The position numbers and the translations under genes are program-made. This document shows positions 18,082 to 27,223 of a DNA stretch of 55,343 bases, one piece after another. The notes below the pieces were generated by a model. That model was not told the DNA's origin. It worked only from the letters and a program-made list of their open reading frames with translations, and did not search any database. Numbering within the stretch: position 1 is the first letter of the stretch; each line of letters starts with the position of its first letter. The DNA lies in NCBI GenBank assembly GCA_018971485.1, contig JAGXAQ010000010.1, forward strand, positions 1 through 55,343, written 5' to 3'. The DNA comes from Pseudomonadota bacterium (GTDB lineage: Bacteria > Pseudomonadota > Gammaproteobacteria > Burkholderiales > REEB80).

Positions 18082-18181
18082 TAACATTCATGAAACTGAA
18101 TGTGGATGAAAGTATCTTATTGTACCACCCATCATATTCTACCCGCCTGAACTTGCCCGCCATCTGGCGGGCTTTTTTTTT
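18082..18181 (+). ncRNA. Candidate intrinsically terminated sRNA, about 100 nt
   Basis: No plus-strand gene leads into the strong terminator at 18155-18181, so it must end something else. A promoter at 18048-18075 predicts a start near 18082. The transcript would open with hairpin ACATTCA-TGAAAC-TGAATGT (18084-18103), continue through a single-stranded stretch containing ACCACCC and ACCCGCC, and end in the terminator. It has no credible coding frame. It lies between divergently placed thyA and the end of the NMG operon, both on the opposite strand. Its targets are unknown; the C-rich stretches could pair with Shine-Dalgarno regions. Confidence 0.55.
18155..18181 (+). terminator. Strong intrinsic terminator (plus strand)
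   Basis: Perfect 7-bp stem GCCCGCC/GGCGGGC with an ATCT loop, followed by nine Ts. It works only for plus-strand transcription because the other side of the hairpin lacks a T-run on the minus strand. Confidence 0.85.
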
Positions 18182-18201
18182 AAAACGACACGCCCAGGAT
18201 C

Positions 18202-18232
18202 TTAAAACCGGCTTAACATAAGAAAGCCGGTT
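18202..18232 (-). terminator. Terminator of the NMG operon
   Basis: Perfect 9-bp stem AACCGGCTT/AAGCCGGTT with a 9-base loop, followed on the minus strand by TTTTAAG. It overlaps the stop codon of the XRE-cupin gene. Confidence 0.65.
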
Positions 18233-18872
18233 AATCAACGACGGTCAAGCTGCCGTCATAATCTTCACCGTAAATAATCAAGGCAAGAAAACGGATTGGC
18301 ACCTCAATCAATTGCTCTGGGCCATGAACAATATTGCCATCAAACATTAGCGAGTCACCTGGGGTTAATATGTAGGTATGCTGGCCATGACGATATTCGA
18401 TTTTCCCTTCTAGCATATAAATAAACTCAGTACCAGGATGCTCAAAAGTACCAAACACTTCGGATTGATCATCCATGCTAATCAAAAAGGGTTCAAATAC
18501 TTTTTTCGGGCCTAAATCATAGGCCAGCAAACGATAAGTATGCCCCATCCTGGTGCCAGCACGAACCACTTCCATGCCTTCACCTTTATGCACATGCTGG
18601 GCACCACCGGTCGGGATATTAAATTGCTTGAACAATCGTGAAAGAGTAATGCCAAATGCTTGGCACAGACGGTTAAGGGTATCCAGGCTTGTTGACGTCT
18701 GTCCATTCTCGATTTTGGAAAGCATACCTCGACTAATTGAAGCCTTTGCTGCCACATCAGCGATAGTCAATCGATTCTTAAGACGTAATTCTCGAATAGT
18801 ACGGCCAATATACTGTTCAAGGCCAGACACCTCATTTTCTGCTACAGATGGTTGAAGCGCATCATCGTTCAT
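18231..18872 (-). CDS. XRE-family regulator with C-terminal cupin sensor
   Basis: 213 aa from ATG 18872; a GTG at 18905 is an alternative. Residues ~15-75 form a helix-turn-helix (LTIADVAAKASISRGMLSKI). Residues ~110-205 form a cupin barrel with HPGTEFIYMLEGKIEYRHG and GDSLMFDGNIVHGPE. Proteins of this build, such as PuuR and related regulators, usually repress amine or amino-acid catabolic genes and sense a small metabolite in the cupin. As last gene of the mgd-gmaS-mgs operon it is the obvious local regulator, possibly sensing an NMG pathway intermediate. The palindrome CGAGTACTCG sits just before the ATG. Confidence 0.85.
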   Translation of the reverse strand: MNDDALQPSVAENEVSGLEQYIGRTIRELRLKNRLTIADVAAKASISRGMLSKIENGQTSTSLDTLNRLCQAFGITLSRLFKQFNIPTGGAQHVHKGEGMEVVRAGTRMGHTYRLLAYDLGPKKVFEPFLISMDDQSEVFGTFEHPGTEFIYMLEGKIEYRHGQHTYILTPGDSLMFDGNIVHGPEQLIEVPIRFLALIIYGEDYDGSLTVVD

Positions 18873-18952
18873 TCGAGTACTCGTTAAATGACAGGAAAGG
18901 GGCACCTCACTATATCAAGAAGCCCCATTTTCTGCCAAATAAATCGTCAAAC

Positions 18953-20299
18953 TCAAATTGCAGTATATCCTGGAATCCAGTTGGTTCCTGCAAGCGGCAA
19001 GCGTGCCATTGCGGCTGATTCAACCGTCAGGGCGACCAGATCCTCACGTTCAAGATGATGTACATTGGACTTTCCACAAGCACGTGCGATTGTAGTTAAC
19101 TCCATATTCAACGTCTTGAAGTAATTTTTGACACGACGAGCACCAACTTCTGGAATAAGACGCTGTTCCAGAATTTCATCTTGGGTCGTCACGCCTACCG
19201 GACATTTACCCGTATGGCAATGATGACAAAACCCAGGCATAGTCCCCAATTTGGCATATTCCTCACTGGCATTAACATGCTGGCCTTCATGGTTAACCCA
19301 TGTAGAAGAATTGCACCCGAGAGCAAACAAGACCCCCTGGCCAATTGAGACTGCATCCGCACCTAACGCTAATGCCTTGGCAACATCTGCCCCAGAACGA
19401 ATGCCACCTGAAACAATCAGCTGAACCTTATCCTTCATATTCATTTCTTCAAGCGCTGCAACGGCCTGTTGAACTGCAACAAGGGTTGGCACCCCTACAT
19501 GCTCGATAAATACCTTTTGTGTAGCCGCCGTTCCTCCCTGCATCCCGTCAACCACCACTACATCAGCTCCAGCATGAACAGCCAGCTTCACATCATTAAA
19601 CACTCTAGTGGCCCCAATTTTGATATAAATGGGTATCTGCCAATCTGTCAGCTCACGTAATTCCTGAACCTTAATTGTCAAGTCGTCCGGGCCGGTCCAG
19701 TCAGGATGCCGGCAGGCAGAGCGCTGGTCCACTCCAGCTGGTAAAGTCCGCATTTTTGCAACCCGGGCCGTAATTTTCTGCCCCAAAAGCATCCCGCCAC
19801 CGCCTGGTTTTGCACCCTGGCCGATGACAAGTTCAATGGCATCCGCCCGTCTTACATCATCAGGATTAAAACCATAGCGAGAAGGCAAGCATTGATAAAC
19901 CAGTGTTTTTGAAGATGCACGCTCTTCAGGTGTCATACCTCCATCACCAGTAGTCGTCGACGTGCCCAGCTCAGTTGCTGCTGCTCCCAATGCTTCTTTC
20001 ACATTGGCCGAAAGTGAGCCAAAACTCATTCCTGCTATTGTAATCGGGATTTTCAGCTCAATTGGCTTTTTGGCAAACCGTGTTCCCAGTACCGTCGTAG
20101 TCGTGCATTTTTCACGATATCCTTCCAAGGGGTACCTGGATGCAGAGCCTGCCAGAAAAAGCAAATCATCAAAAGAAGGCAAATGACGTTTTGCTCCTAA
20201 GCCACGAATATCATAAAGACCCGTAGCAGCCGCATGCTGAATATATTGAATCGTATCGTGACCAAACAGAAAGGATTCTTCTTTAGATAAATTAGACAT
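18953..20299 (-). CDS. mgsC: N-methylglutamate synthase subunit C (FMN/Fe-S glutamate synthase domain)
   Basis: 448 aa from ATG 20299, chosen because CAGGAG lies 7 bases before it. It matches the FMN-binding central domain of glutamate synthase: TTTGDGGMTPEER, GQGAKPGGGGMLLG, VDGMQGGTAAT and VSGGIRSGADVAKALALGAD for FMN and substrate. CHHCHTGKCPVGV near residue 360 supplies cysteines for an Fe-S cluster. In the NMG pathway MgsABC moves methylamine from gamma-glutamylmethylamide or free methylamine onto a 2-oxoglutarate-derived carbon skeleton to give N-methylglutamate. It follows mgsB with one base between. Confidence 0.92.
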   Translation of the reverse strand: MSNLSKEESFLFGHDTIQYIQHAAATGLYDIRGLGAKRHLPSFDDLLFLAGSASRYPLEGYREKCTTTTVLGTRFAKKPIELKIPITIAGMSFGSLSANVKEALGAAATELGTSTTTGDGGMTPEERASSKTLVYQCLPSRYGFNPDDVRRADAIELVIGQGAKPGGGGMLLGQKITARVAKMRTLPAGVDQRSACRHPDWTGPDDLTIKVQELRELTDWQIPIYIKIGATRVFNDVKLAVHAGADVVVVDGMQGGTAATQKVFIEHVGVPTLVAVQQAVAALEEMNMKDKVQLIVSGGIRSGADVAKALALGADAVSIGQGVLFALGCNSSTWVNHEGQHVNASEEYAKLGTMPGFCHHCHTGKCPVGVTTQDEILEQRLIPEVGARRVKNYFKTLNMELTTIARACGKSNVHHLEREDLVALTVESAAMARLPLAGTNWIPGYTAI

Positions 20300-20300
20300 C

Positions 20301-21023
20301 TTAGTACTCCTGATTGGCATCAGCATTCCAGTGATAAAGTCCACGTGCCGAAGCTACTTTTTTAAATTCTTTCGGTTCATAACCAAAACCTGCGCGGGCC
20401 AATAAATCCTTCAGAATCCGGTGATCATCATCTGTCATTGATTCAATCTGTGCATCTGCACCTAAAGACTTAATCTTGCCACGGACATAAATGACAGCTT
20501 CATAAATGGAATCTCCCAGACCATCACCTGCATCGCCACAGATCACCAGATGGCCAGCCTGGGCCATGAAAGCAGAAAAGTTGCCCACTGATCCGCCCAC
20601 AACAATATCCACCCCTTTCATGGAAATACCACAGCGTAAACTCGCATCACGCTCTATAATGACCGTACCACCATGACCGGATGCTGCAGCTGACTCAGAA
20701 GCAAATCCTTTCACACGAACAAGACCAGACATAATGTTTTCAGCGACTGACCAACCCACATTTCCATGAATCGTGACATGGGCTTGCTTGTTCATGCCTG
20801 CACAAAAATATCCTGCGTGACCTTCAATATCAACATTGACCGGTGCGTCAAGACCCACGGCAATGTTGTGGGCTCCATCTGGATGAGTAATTTTGACAGA
20901 ACCAAGTTTTTCTTTCTCCAGATCATGATGTAAGAACTGATTCATCTCCCTGACTGTCGTCTGGGATAAGTCAAACAGAATAGTCTTGTCACCACTTTCC
21001 TTTTTGCGGGCTAAATTGTCCAT
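20301..21023 (-). CDS. mgsB: N-methylglutamate synthase subunit B (GXGXG domain)
   Basis: 240 aa, corresponding to the C-terminal beta-helix (GXGXG) domain of glutamate synthase as a free subunit. Repeats such as GHAGYFCAGMNKQAHVTIHG, GHGGTVIIERDASL and GNFSAFMAQAGHLVICGDAG are visible. The domain is structural and brings the amidotransferase and synthase sites together. It overlaps mgsA by 13 bases and has a GAGGAG RBS within the mgsA end, so translation is coupled. Confidence 0.92.
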   Translation of the reverse strand: MDNLARKKESGDKTILFDLSQTTVREMNQFLHHDLEKEKLGSVKITHPDGAHNIAVGLDAPVNVDIEGHAGYFCAGMNKQAHVTIHGNVGWSVAENIMSGLVRVKGFASESAAASGHGGTVIIERDASLRCGISMKGVDIVVGGSVGNFSAFMAQAGHLVICGDAGDGLGDSIYEAVIYVRGKIKSLGADAQIESMTDDDHRILKDLLARAGFGYEPKEFKKVASARGLYHWNADANQEY

Positions 21024-21910
21024 ACATACAACTCCTCAGGAGCAGGTTCGAACAAACGTGCATTTTTAATGTCAGGCAATCGCGCTAAAGAACGGAACTC
21101 GGATGAAATAGCCACATAATCATCATTTTCAGCCACGACTGCCGGTTTACAGGCAAACGGGTCTCGCACCAGCGCCAGCTTGTCCTCAGTTCCAATCAAA
21201 AACGTATAGAATCCATCCAATTCCTCAAATCCCGCCTTTAATGCTTCTTCAAGCGTATCCCCCTCACGCATGCGCCACTCCAGAAAACGGCAGGCCGCCT
21301 CAGTATCATTATCGGTAACAAAACGAATACCAAGAGGTTCAAGTTTTTTTCGGATACTGTAGGGATTGGATAAAGATCCGTTATGAACCAGACAAAAATC
21401 ATGTCCCGCCGTAAAAGGGTGGGCGTGCTGGGGAGTCACGGCCGATTCAGTTGCCATTCTGGTATGGCCAACCAGATGCGTACCATGTAACTTGCTAAAA
21501 TCATACCGGTTCGCCACCTGCTCTGGTGTACCAATATCCTTGTATATATCCATGCTGTTTCCAACACACAGGATTGTCAGCTGATGGCGATAGTCCTGGA
21601 CCAGCCATTCACGAACGGATTCCCACTGAACTGATGTGAGCAAAATTGCATGCCGGCCTTTGATGTTTAACTCAGCATGGCTACCGAAATGGTGATCGAA
21701 TGCTTTCTCAAATGCCTTCCAATCAAACTCGGAGCTTAAGGTGAAGAGGTTAAACTTAATCTTTCCCTTGGCAAGCTTATCACCAAACACAGCAAGCCCC
21801 GCCGAGTCCGGCCCGCGCTCGGTCATGCCAATCAGCATGGGAAGCATCAGCTTTCCCAGCTCATCACGCATGGCCGGATTCTTAACGAGCAATCCAACTA
21901 TTCCGCACAT
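21011..21910 (-). CDS. mgsA: N-methylglutamate synthase subunit A (class II amidotransferase)
   Basis: 299 aa from ATG 21910. This start is required because Cys2 of MCGIVGLL must become the N-terminal nucleophile after Met removal; GAGGAG sits 5 bases upstream, and the GTG two codons earlier would bury the Cys. Class II (Ntn) amidotransferase features are RGPDSAG, HTRMATESAV and NGSLSNP. In MgsABC this subunit would release the amine from gamma-glutamylmethylamide. It follows gmaS by 18 bases. Confidence 0.92.
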   Translation of the reverse strand: MCGIVGLLVKNPAMRDELGKLMLPMLIGMTERGPDSAGLAVFGDKLAKGKIKFNLFTLSSEFDWKAFEKAFDHHFGSHAELNIKGRHAILLTSVQWESVREWLVQDYRHQLTILCVGNSMDIYKDIGTPEQVANRYDFSKLHGTHLVGHTRMATESAVTPQHAHPFTAGHDFCLVHNGSLSNPYSIRKKLEPLGIRFVTDNDTEAACRFLEWRMREGDTLEEALKAGFEELDGFYTFLIGTEDKLALVRDPFACKPAVVAENDDYVAISSEFRSLARLPDIKNARLFEPAPEELYVWTI

Positions 21911-21928
21911 GTGCACTCCTCTCTAAAA

Positions 21929-23296
21929 TCAGAAAAACTCCAGGTAACGTTTGACTTCCCAGTCGGAAACATGCCGCTGATAATCCACCCATTCCATTCT
22001 TTTCAATTCAATAAACTCACCCACAAAAGCCTCACCCAGCGCTCCAGAAAGAACTTTATCGTTCTCAAGTGCTACCAGGGCTTCATTCAGGTTCTGAGGC
22101 AATAGCCCAATTTTTTTAGCTTTAAGTTGAGCCGGTGAATAATCATATAAATTCTCATTCTGGGCAGCGCCTGGATCAATCTTGTTATCCAGCCCATCAA
22201 GGCCGGCAGCAATCAGTGCCGCTGTCGACAGATAAGGATTCGTACTACCATCAGGTAACCGCAGCTCAAGACGACCCGGCGGGATCCGGACCATAGTTGA
22301 ACGATTATTATTACCATAGCTAATATAGGCTGGTGCCCAGGTTGCTCCGGTTAACGAGCGTCCAACCACAAGGCGTTTATAAGAGTTGATGCTTGGACAG
22401 GCCAATGCAGTCAAAGCACGGGCATGTTTAAGGATACCGCCTAGAAAGTGATAGGCCATGCCGGAAAGATCGAGCCCTTGAGCATCAGTTTTATCCTGGA
22501 ACAGGTTGCCATTACGCGCATCACTCATTGATATATGCATATGAGTGCCATTACCAGGCAGATGCGAAAATGGTTTAGGCATAAATGAACAGACGAGTCC
22601 AAGTGAATGGGCAATTTCTGATGCGGCCATTTTGAAAAAAATATAATGGTCCGCCGACGTCAAACAATCAGTATAGGTATAGTTAATCTCAAACTGGCCA
22701 TTGGCATCTTCATGATCAATCTGGTACACATCAATGCCTGTTGCAATCAGGGACTGGGTCAGTTTGTCCAGGAATTCATGTGTTCTGGCCAACCCTTTAT
22801 AGTCATAACAAGGCTTTGCCAGGCAGTCAGATTCCAGATGAGGCTGTATTTTCCCGTCAGCATCTCGAACGAGAAGCGAGAACTCCGGTTCAATACCCGT
22901 GTTCATAGTCAGACCCCGTTCAGTAAGCCTCTTGATCTGATTCTTGAGAATAACTCTTGAGCAATATTGATGAGGGGCATCATTCACATGGCCATCACAG
23001 ACAATTCTGGCATAACCTGGCATCCAAGGAATAAGACTTAAAGTACTAAGATCACCCTTTGCCATATAATCCGGGCCATGAGGCCCAATCCCCATTCCCC
23101 AGATGGCAAAAGCTGCAAATCCAGCTCCGGAGGTAAGAATTTCTTCAAAGTGTGTGGCAGGAACTGCCTTGGTCTTTGCCGAACCGTGGATATCCACAAA
23201 CTGGGCCAAAACATATTTGACCTGATTGGCTTCAATCCATCTTTTTGCATCTCCTGCGCTGGTCAATTTATGATCCAGCTTCATTGCCGCTGTCAT
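21929..23296 (-). CDS. gmaS: Gamma-glutamylmethylamide synthetase (glutamine synthetase type III-like)
   Basis: 455 aa from ATG 23296 (CAGGAG six bases ahead). It has the glutamine synthetase fold: Glu ligands in GIEPEFSLL and [26 protein letters not shown], then [19 protein letters not shown] and [18 protein letters not shown]. GmaS joins glutamate and methylamine with ATP to form gamma-glutamylmethylamide, the first committed step of the NMG route. Assignment over an ordinary glutamine synthetase rests on its place between mgdABCD and mgsABC. It lies 38 bases after mgdD. Confidence 0.93.
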   Translation of the reverse strand: MTAAMKLDHKLTSAGDAKRWIEANQVKYVLAQFVDIHGSAKTKAVPATHFEEILTSGAGFAAFAIWGMGIGPHGPDYMAKGDLSTLSLIPWMPGYARIVCDGHVNDAPHQYCSRVILKNQIKRLTERGLTMNTGIEPEFSLLVRDADGKIQPHLESDCLAKPCYDYKGLARTHEFLDKLTQSLIATGIDVYQIDHEDANGQFEINYTYTDCLTSADHYIFFKMAASEIAHSLGLVCSFMPKPFSHLPGNGTHMHISMSDARNGNLFQDKTDAQGLDLSGMAYHFLGGILKHARALTALACPSINSYKRLVVGRSLTGATWAPAYISYGNNNRSTMVRIPPGRLELRLPDGSTNPYLSTAALIAAGLDGLDNKIDPGAAQNENLYDYSPAQLKAKKIGLLPQNLNEALVALENDKVLSGALGEAFVGEFIELKRMEWVDYQRHVSDWEVKRYLEFF

Positions 23297-23334
23297 ATTA
23301 GTCTCCTGTTTATAATAATTCCCCCTCTTGTGCA

Positions 23335-24000
23335 TCATGCCAGACCCGGGTAAAGCCTGTTACAACCCACAGCACCCCCCCCCATTTCCAGCGTAATACC
23401 AAAAAGCGTTTCCCAAAAATAATGACCAAAGGTCCCATCACACCAAATTTTCCATGAGTATCTTTCATTAATTTTGTTTTGTACCATCACGACACTCACA
23501 CCAACCATATTAGTCATCACAACCTGCCTGTTTTTCTCATCGATTTCTGCAAAATTGACATTACAGGTCTGAGAAAGAAAATCATTCTGTTTCGTACCGC
23601 ATAAAATTAAGGCTGCATCCTGCCTGCGGACAGGATAAGCTCCCTCGATACCATCCATACCCAGCTTCTCGGAAATAAGCCTTGCTATCCCTCCCGAAGG
23701 GCCGTCTTCAATAAAAAACTCGGTCATCCCCAGCCGCATTAAAATCCCACCACCCTCGAGGGGTTCCCAATGGTTGGGCCGTTGCGGTACAGGCAGGCCA
23801 AGGGATGACAGGAATTCCATGGCTAAAGGACCTTTCAGGCCAGTTCGCTCTAGAAAGCTGCAGTCTGCAAGGCCGATGGTTTCCAGGTTCAATGACTCTG
23901 CCTGGCTATCTGCCAGTCTTAAAAAGGTACGCATATCGCCTACCTGGCCAAAATCACCCGGCAACTGACTAAAACAATGCTCAATCGGACTTTGTCTCAT
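23335..24000 (-). CDS. mgdD: N-methylglutamate dehydrogenase subunit D (SoxG-like gamma subunit)
   Basis: 221 aa from ATG 24000 (AAGGAA RBS). It is related to the gamma subunit of heterotetrameric sarcosine oxidase and to part of the folate-binding GcvT fold. Conserved points are [26 protein letters not shown], and a C-terminal half around [12 protein letters not shown]. It is the smallest folded subunit next to MgdC and helps hold the folate site. Gene order mgdABCD is the standard one for this enzyme; it starts 10 bases after mgdC. Confidence 0.88.
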   Translation of the reverse strand: MRQSPIEHCFSQLPGDFGQVGDMRTFLRLADSQAESLNLETIGLADCSFLERTGLKGPLAMEFLSSLGLPVPQRPNHWEPLEGGGILMRLGMTEFFIEDGPSGGIARLISEKLGMDGIEGAYPVRRQDAALILCGTKQNDFLSQTCNVNFAEIDEKNRQVVMTNMVGVSVVMVQNKINERYSWKIWCDGTFGHYFWETLFGITLEMGGGAVGCNRLYPGLA

Positions 24001-24010
24001 CGTGTTTTCC

Positions 24011-26962
24011 TTATACCTTCTGTCGCATTCCATCCGGATCATAAAAGGGAGTGGCAACGATTTGTGCCGGTACCAGGGCTCCATCAGATAGACGGAACTG
24101 AACCATTCGCCCTATTTCGTTCAGGTCCGGGCGAACGAAGCATAGGCCAATGACACGACCTAATGCTTCCGAATCAGTGATACTGGTAATACGTCCAGCT
24201 ATGTCTCCTGCTTCAATCAATAGATGAGACTCTTTCGGCAATTCACCACGATAGTTTTCCGCAAGAGCAAAACCTGCCAGGACCTGTTTCCTCTCAGTAG
24301 CCTGGGCAATTTTCAGGCTACGCTGCCCTATAAAAAATGGTTTGTTCATCTTGACTGCCCAGCCACAGGCCGCATCAAATGGGTTTGTTAACCCATCAGT
24401 ATCCTGGCTGACGATGATATGCCCTTTCTCGAGCCTTAAAATCCGCTGGGCTTCAACGCCAAACGGCTGAATCCCGTACTTTTGCCCCTCTTGCATCAAT
24501 AAATCCCAAACATAAGCGCCTTTCTCGGAAGGAACATGGATTTCATAACCTAACTCCCCCACAAACCCCACGCGCATAATCCGGGCAGAAACCCCCCCGA
24601 TTTCACACGTCCTCAAAGCCAAATAGGGAACAGATGCATCACTTACATCTATATTGCAGTGAGGAGCCAAGACTGCCCTGGATTTTGGTCCGGCAAGATT
24701 CATGGCCGCCATATACCCTGTAGCATTGACAATACCCACATTCATCTTCCAGAGCAGGGCCCATCGATTCATCTCACGATAAATTTGTGCAGAGCCAGTG
24801 GTAGTCGTTGTTACAAAGAAATGCTCCTGCGCCAGACGACCCACTACTCCATCATCAATAACTACTCCCGTTTCATCCAGGCCAAGCGCATAACGTGTCG
24901 TGCCTACTGCCTGTTTTGCAAAAAGCCCGGTATACATTCGCTCAATAAACAAAACAGCATCCGGGCCAAAGATTTCAATTTTTCCCAAGGTACCGACATC
25001 AATCATGCCTACATTAGTTCTGACACTACGCACTTCCTGACGGATTGCTTCTATACGGGATAGACCCTCGATCTGATAATATTCAGGACGCTTCCAGTTG
25101 CCTGCATCCATGAAAACCGCACCTAATTCCTGATGACGGTGATGCATTGGTGTCAGACGTTCAGGGGTGAAACCTTTTCCGGCCAGATGGGACAACTTGA
25201 CAGGATGGAAAAAAGGTCTTGCTGTCGTTGTCCCAATTTCATCGATATTTTTGCCTTTTAGCCTTGCTAGGATACGAATGGCATTCATATTAGAATGCTT
25301 ACCCTGTGACGGTCCCATGCCAACCGTTGTGAAACGTTTCATAAGTTCTATATTGTCAAAAGCTTCCTGGACGGAGACATAGAAGTCCCGCAAATGGAGA
25401 TCTTCATCGAAATCAACAAAGTTCATCCCCTTGGGGTGGGAAATAATAGGATAGGGATGAGTGGGGCCTGAAGGTTCTGCAGGCACATCCACTCGCTTTT
25501 GCTCTACGACATAACCTGCTTTTTGAGCAGCCTCAAGCCCGGCCCGCTCACCATCCAATAGGCGTGATGAAAGAGTATAAACACCATTGACACGTCCGCA
25601 GGCAAAAATGGATTCCGGCAAAAGATCAGGAACAAACTGTTCAATCTCATGGCTATAACGCATTTTTGTTCCGGCCTGGTATAACAAATTAGCTGCCGGA
25701 GCATAACCAACCGCCATCAAGATGGCATCACAGGAAAACGTCACTCCCCCTGCCTGCTCTATCTCTCCTGCAGATGAAAGTCTTTTTACCACAGCTGCGG
25801 ATACCCCATACCTGCCTGGTTCAGGTATGGCTTCATAAATACAGTGGCCCGCAAGAATACGTATTCCCAGCCCTGCAGCCAACTCATGCCAGTGGCTCAA
25901 CTCACCCTCAGGACGCATATCAACAATTGCAGCAACTGAAGCTCCACCTGATACCATGTCCAAAGCGGCACGATAGCCAGCACTATTCGAAGTGAGAACA
26001 ACAAAATTTCGACCCACCCGAACTGCATACCGGCGCAGCAACCGCTGAGCAGCAGAAGCCATCATCACGCCAGGCAAATCGTTATTCCTGAACACGCAGG
26101 GCTGTTCATAGGAGCCAGATGCAACCACCACTGTTTTAGCCCGCATTTTAGTCATACGCTGATCATCCACCAGCGCAATCCAATTATCACTGTAGTAACC
26201 TGCTGCCAGGGTTCCTGCCCATATTTCGATCTTTTCACAGGCGGTTACTTCACTCAGCAACCTGCCAAGCAAGGCCGGGCTTTCATCCATCCCACCATAA
26301 TCATAAGTCAAGCTTCCACCTGGTCGAACATTCTCATCCACCACAACCACCTGAGCCCCTGCTTTCGCCGCTGCAAGAGCTGCACTCAATCCAGATGGAC
26401 CTGAACCTATTACCAGCACGTCAGCAAATGCATACCGTTTAGCCGTGTAACGGCGCGGTGTCTCAAAATTGACTTTACCTAGCCCCGTTAGCGTACGGAA
26501 CATCTTCTCCCACATCGGAAAAAGCCATTTAGGTGTATGAAACGTCTTGTAGTAAAATCCGGCCGGTAAAAAACGGGACAAACAATTCATGTAACGACCC
26601 CGATCGGACTTAAGCCCGCCGAAGGTGTTTACCGTACGAAGCTGCATACCATTCTGTGCCAGAACTACATCTGCTCGTATGGTTGGATCCTGATCATCCT
26701 GCATCATGGTGTTAATATCATGATTAGACATGGATAAAATACCGCGTGGCCGATGATATTTAAAACTACGGCCCATAAACAGGTTTCCTGATGCAGCTAT
26801 GGCACTACTGATGGTGTCTCCCACAAACCCACTATATGTTTTTCCTTCAAAAACAAAATGTAGCGGCTGATTTCGATCAATCCATTCTCCATCTTGCCTT
26901 GCCATGCGATTTTTTTCTAAAGCAGCATTGCTAGCCGCCTGTTGATTGCTTAAATCAGTCAT
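24011..26962 (-). CDS. mgdC: N-methylglutamate dehydrogenase subunit C (SoxA-like alpha subunit)
   Basis: 983 aa, the full alpha-subunit size. Residues ~20-125 form a small N-terminal domain (FVGDTISSAIAASG, FKYHRPRG). Residues ~155-500 form an NAD/FAD-binding oxidoreductase with VLVIGSGPSGLSAALAAAKA and the second Rossmann signature in VVVASGSYEQP. Residues ~600-975 form a GcvT-like folate domain (GMIDVGTLGKIEIFGPDA, GYEIHVP). This subunit passes electrons and captures the methyl-derived formaldehyde on tetrahydrofolate. It overlaps mgdB by 8 bases. Confidence 0.93.
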   Translation of the reverse strand: MTDLSNQQAASNAALEKNRMARQDGEWIDRNQPLHFVFEGKTYSGFVGDTISSAIAASGNLFMGRSFKYHRPRGILSMSNHDINTMMQDDQDPTIRADVVLAQNGMQLRTVNTFGGLKSDRGRYMNCLSRFLPAGFYYKTFHTPKWLFPMWEKMFRTLTGLGKVNFETPRRYTAKRYAFADVLVIGSGPSGLSAALAAAKAGAQVVVVDENVRPGGSLTYDYGGMDESPALLGRLLSEVTACEKIEIWAGTLAAGYYSDNWIALVDDQRMTKMRAKTVVVASGSYEQPCVFRNNDLPGVMMASAAQRLLRRYAVRVGRNFVVLTSNSAGYRAALDMVSGGASVAAIVDMRPEGELSHWHELAAGLGIRILAGHCIYEAIPEPGRYGVSAAVVKRLSSAGEIEQAGGVTFSCDAILMAVGYAPAANLLYQAGTKMRYSHEIEQFVPDLLPESIFACGRVNGVYTLSSRLLDGERAGLEAAQKAGYVVEQKRVDVPAEPSGPTHPYPIISHPKGMNFVDFDEDLHLRDFYVSVQEAFDNIELMKRFTTVGMGPSQGKHSNMNAIRILARLKGKNIDEIGTTTARPFFHPVKLSHLAGKGFTPERLTPMHHRHQELGAVFMDAGNWKRPEYYQIEGLSRIEAIRQEVRSVRTNVGMIDVGTLGKIEIFGPDAVLFIERMYTGLFAKQAVGTTRYALGLDETGVVIDDGVVGRLAQEHFFVTTTTTGSAQIYREMNRWALLWKMNVGIVNATGYMAAMNLAGPKSRAVLAPHCNIDVSDASVPYLALRTCEIGGVSARIMRVGFVGELGYEIHVPSEKGAYVWDLLMQEGQKYGIQPFGVEAQRILRLEKGHIIVSQDTDGLTNPFDAACGWAVKMNKPFFIGQRSLKIAQATERKQVLAGFALAENYRGELPKESHLLIEAGDIAGRITSITDSEALGRVIGLCFVRPDLNEIGRMVQFRLSDGALVPAQIVATPFYDPDGMRQKV

Positions 26963-27221
26963 CGCTCATCTTTCCGGTATAGAGATAAGTCCTTAACACG
27001 ATATCCCGTTCCGTATCGCGTTCTGCAATAAACCATACCCCGGATGCTGTATGATGCCACCACTCCTTCTTAACACCCGGGGCTCCACTTCGGTTGAATA
27101 CATAATCTGCCCACTCCTCATCAGTTGCTTGCTCAGGATCGGGCATCTCCCTAAACTCTCCCCCCCAGGTAAATTCCTGTAGAGGCCGGGTTCCATTTAT
27201 AGGGCAGGTTAGTAATTTCAT
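26955..27221 (-). CDS. mgdB: N-methylglutamate dehydrogenase subunit B (SoxD-like delta subunit)
   Basis: 88 aa, matching the delta subunit of sarcosine oxidase in size and pattern (FTWGGEFREMP, TDEEWADYVFNRSGAPG, VWFIAERDTERDIV). In sarcosine oxidase this subunit binds zinc through three Cys and one His. Here Cys6 and the central His remain, but the second Cys (position ~9, now Asn) and the C-terminal Cys are absent, so zinc binding is doubtful. It starts two bases after mgdA stops and overlaps mgdC by 8 bases. Confidence 0.88.
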   Translation of the reverse strand: MKLLTCPINGTRPLQEFTWGGEFREMPDPEQATDEEWADYVFNRSGAPGVKKEWWHHTASGVWFIAERDTERDIVLRTYLYTGKMSDD

Positions 27222-27223
27222 GG

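Noticed and set aside
18008-18238. 76-codon minus-strand frame in the thyA/XRE gap
   Set aside because: It runs through two terminators and the sRNA candidate, with no RBS and an unlikely composition.
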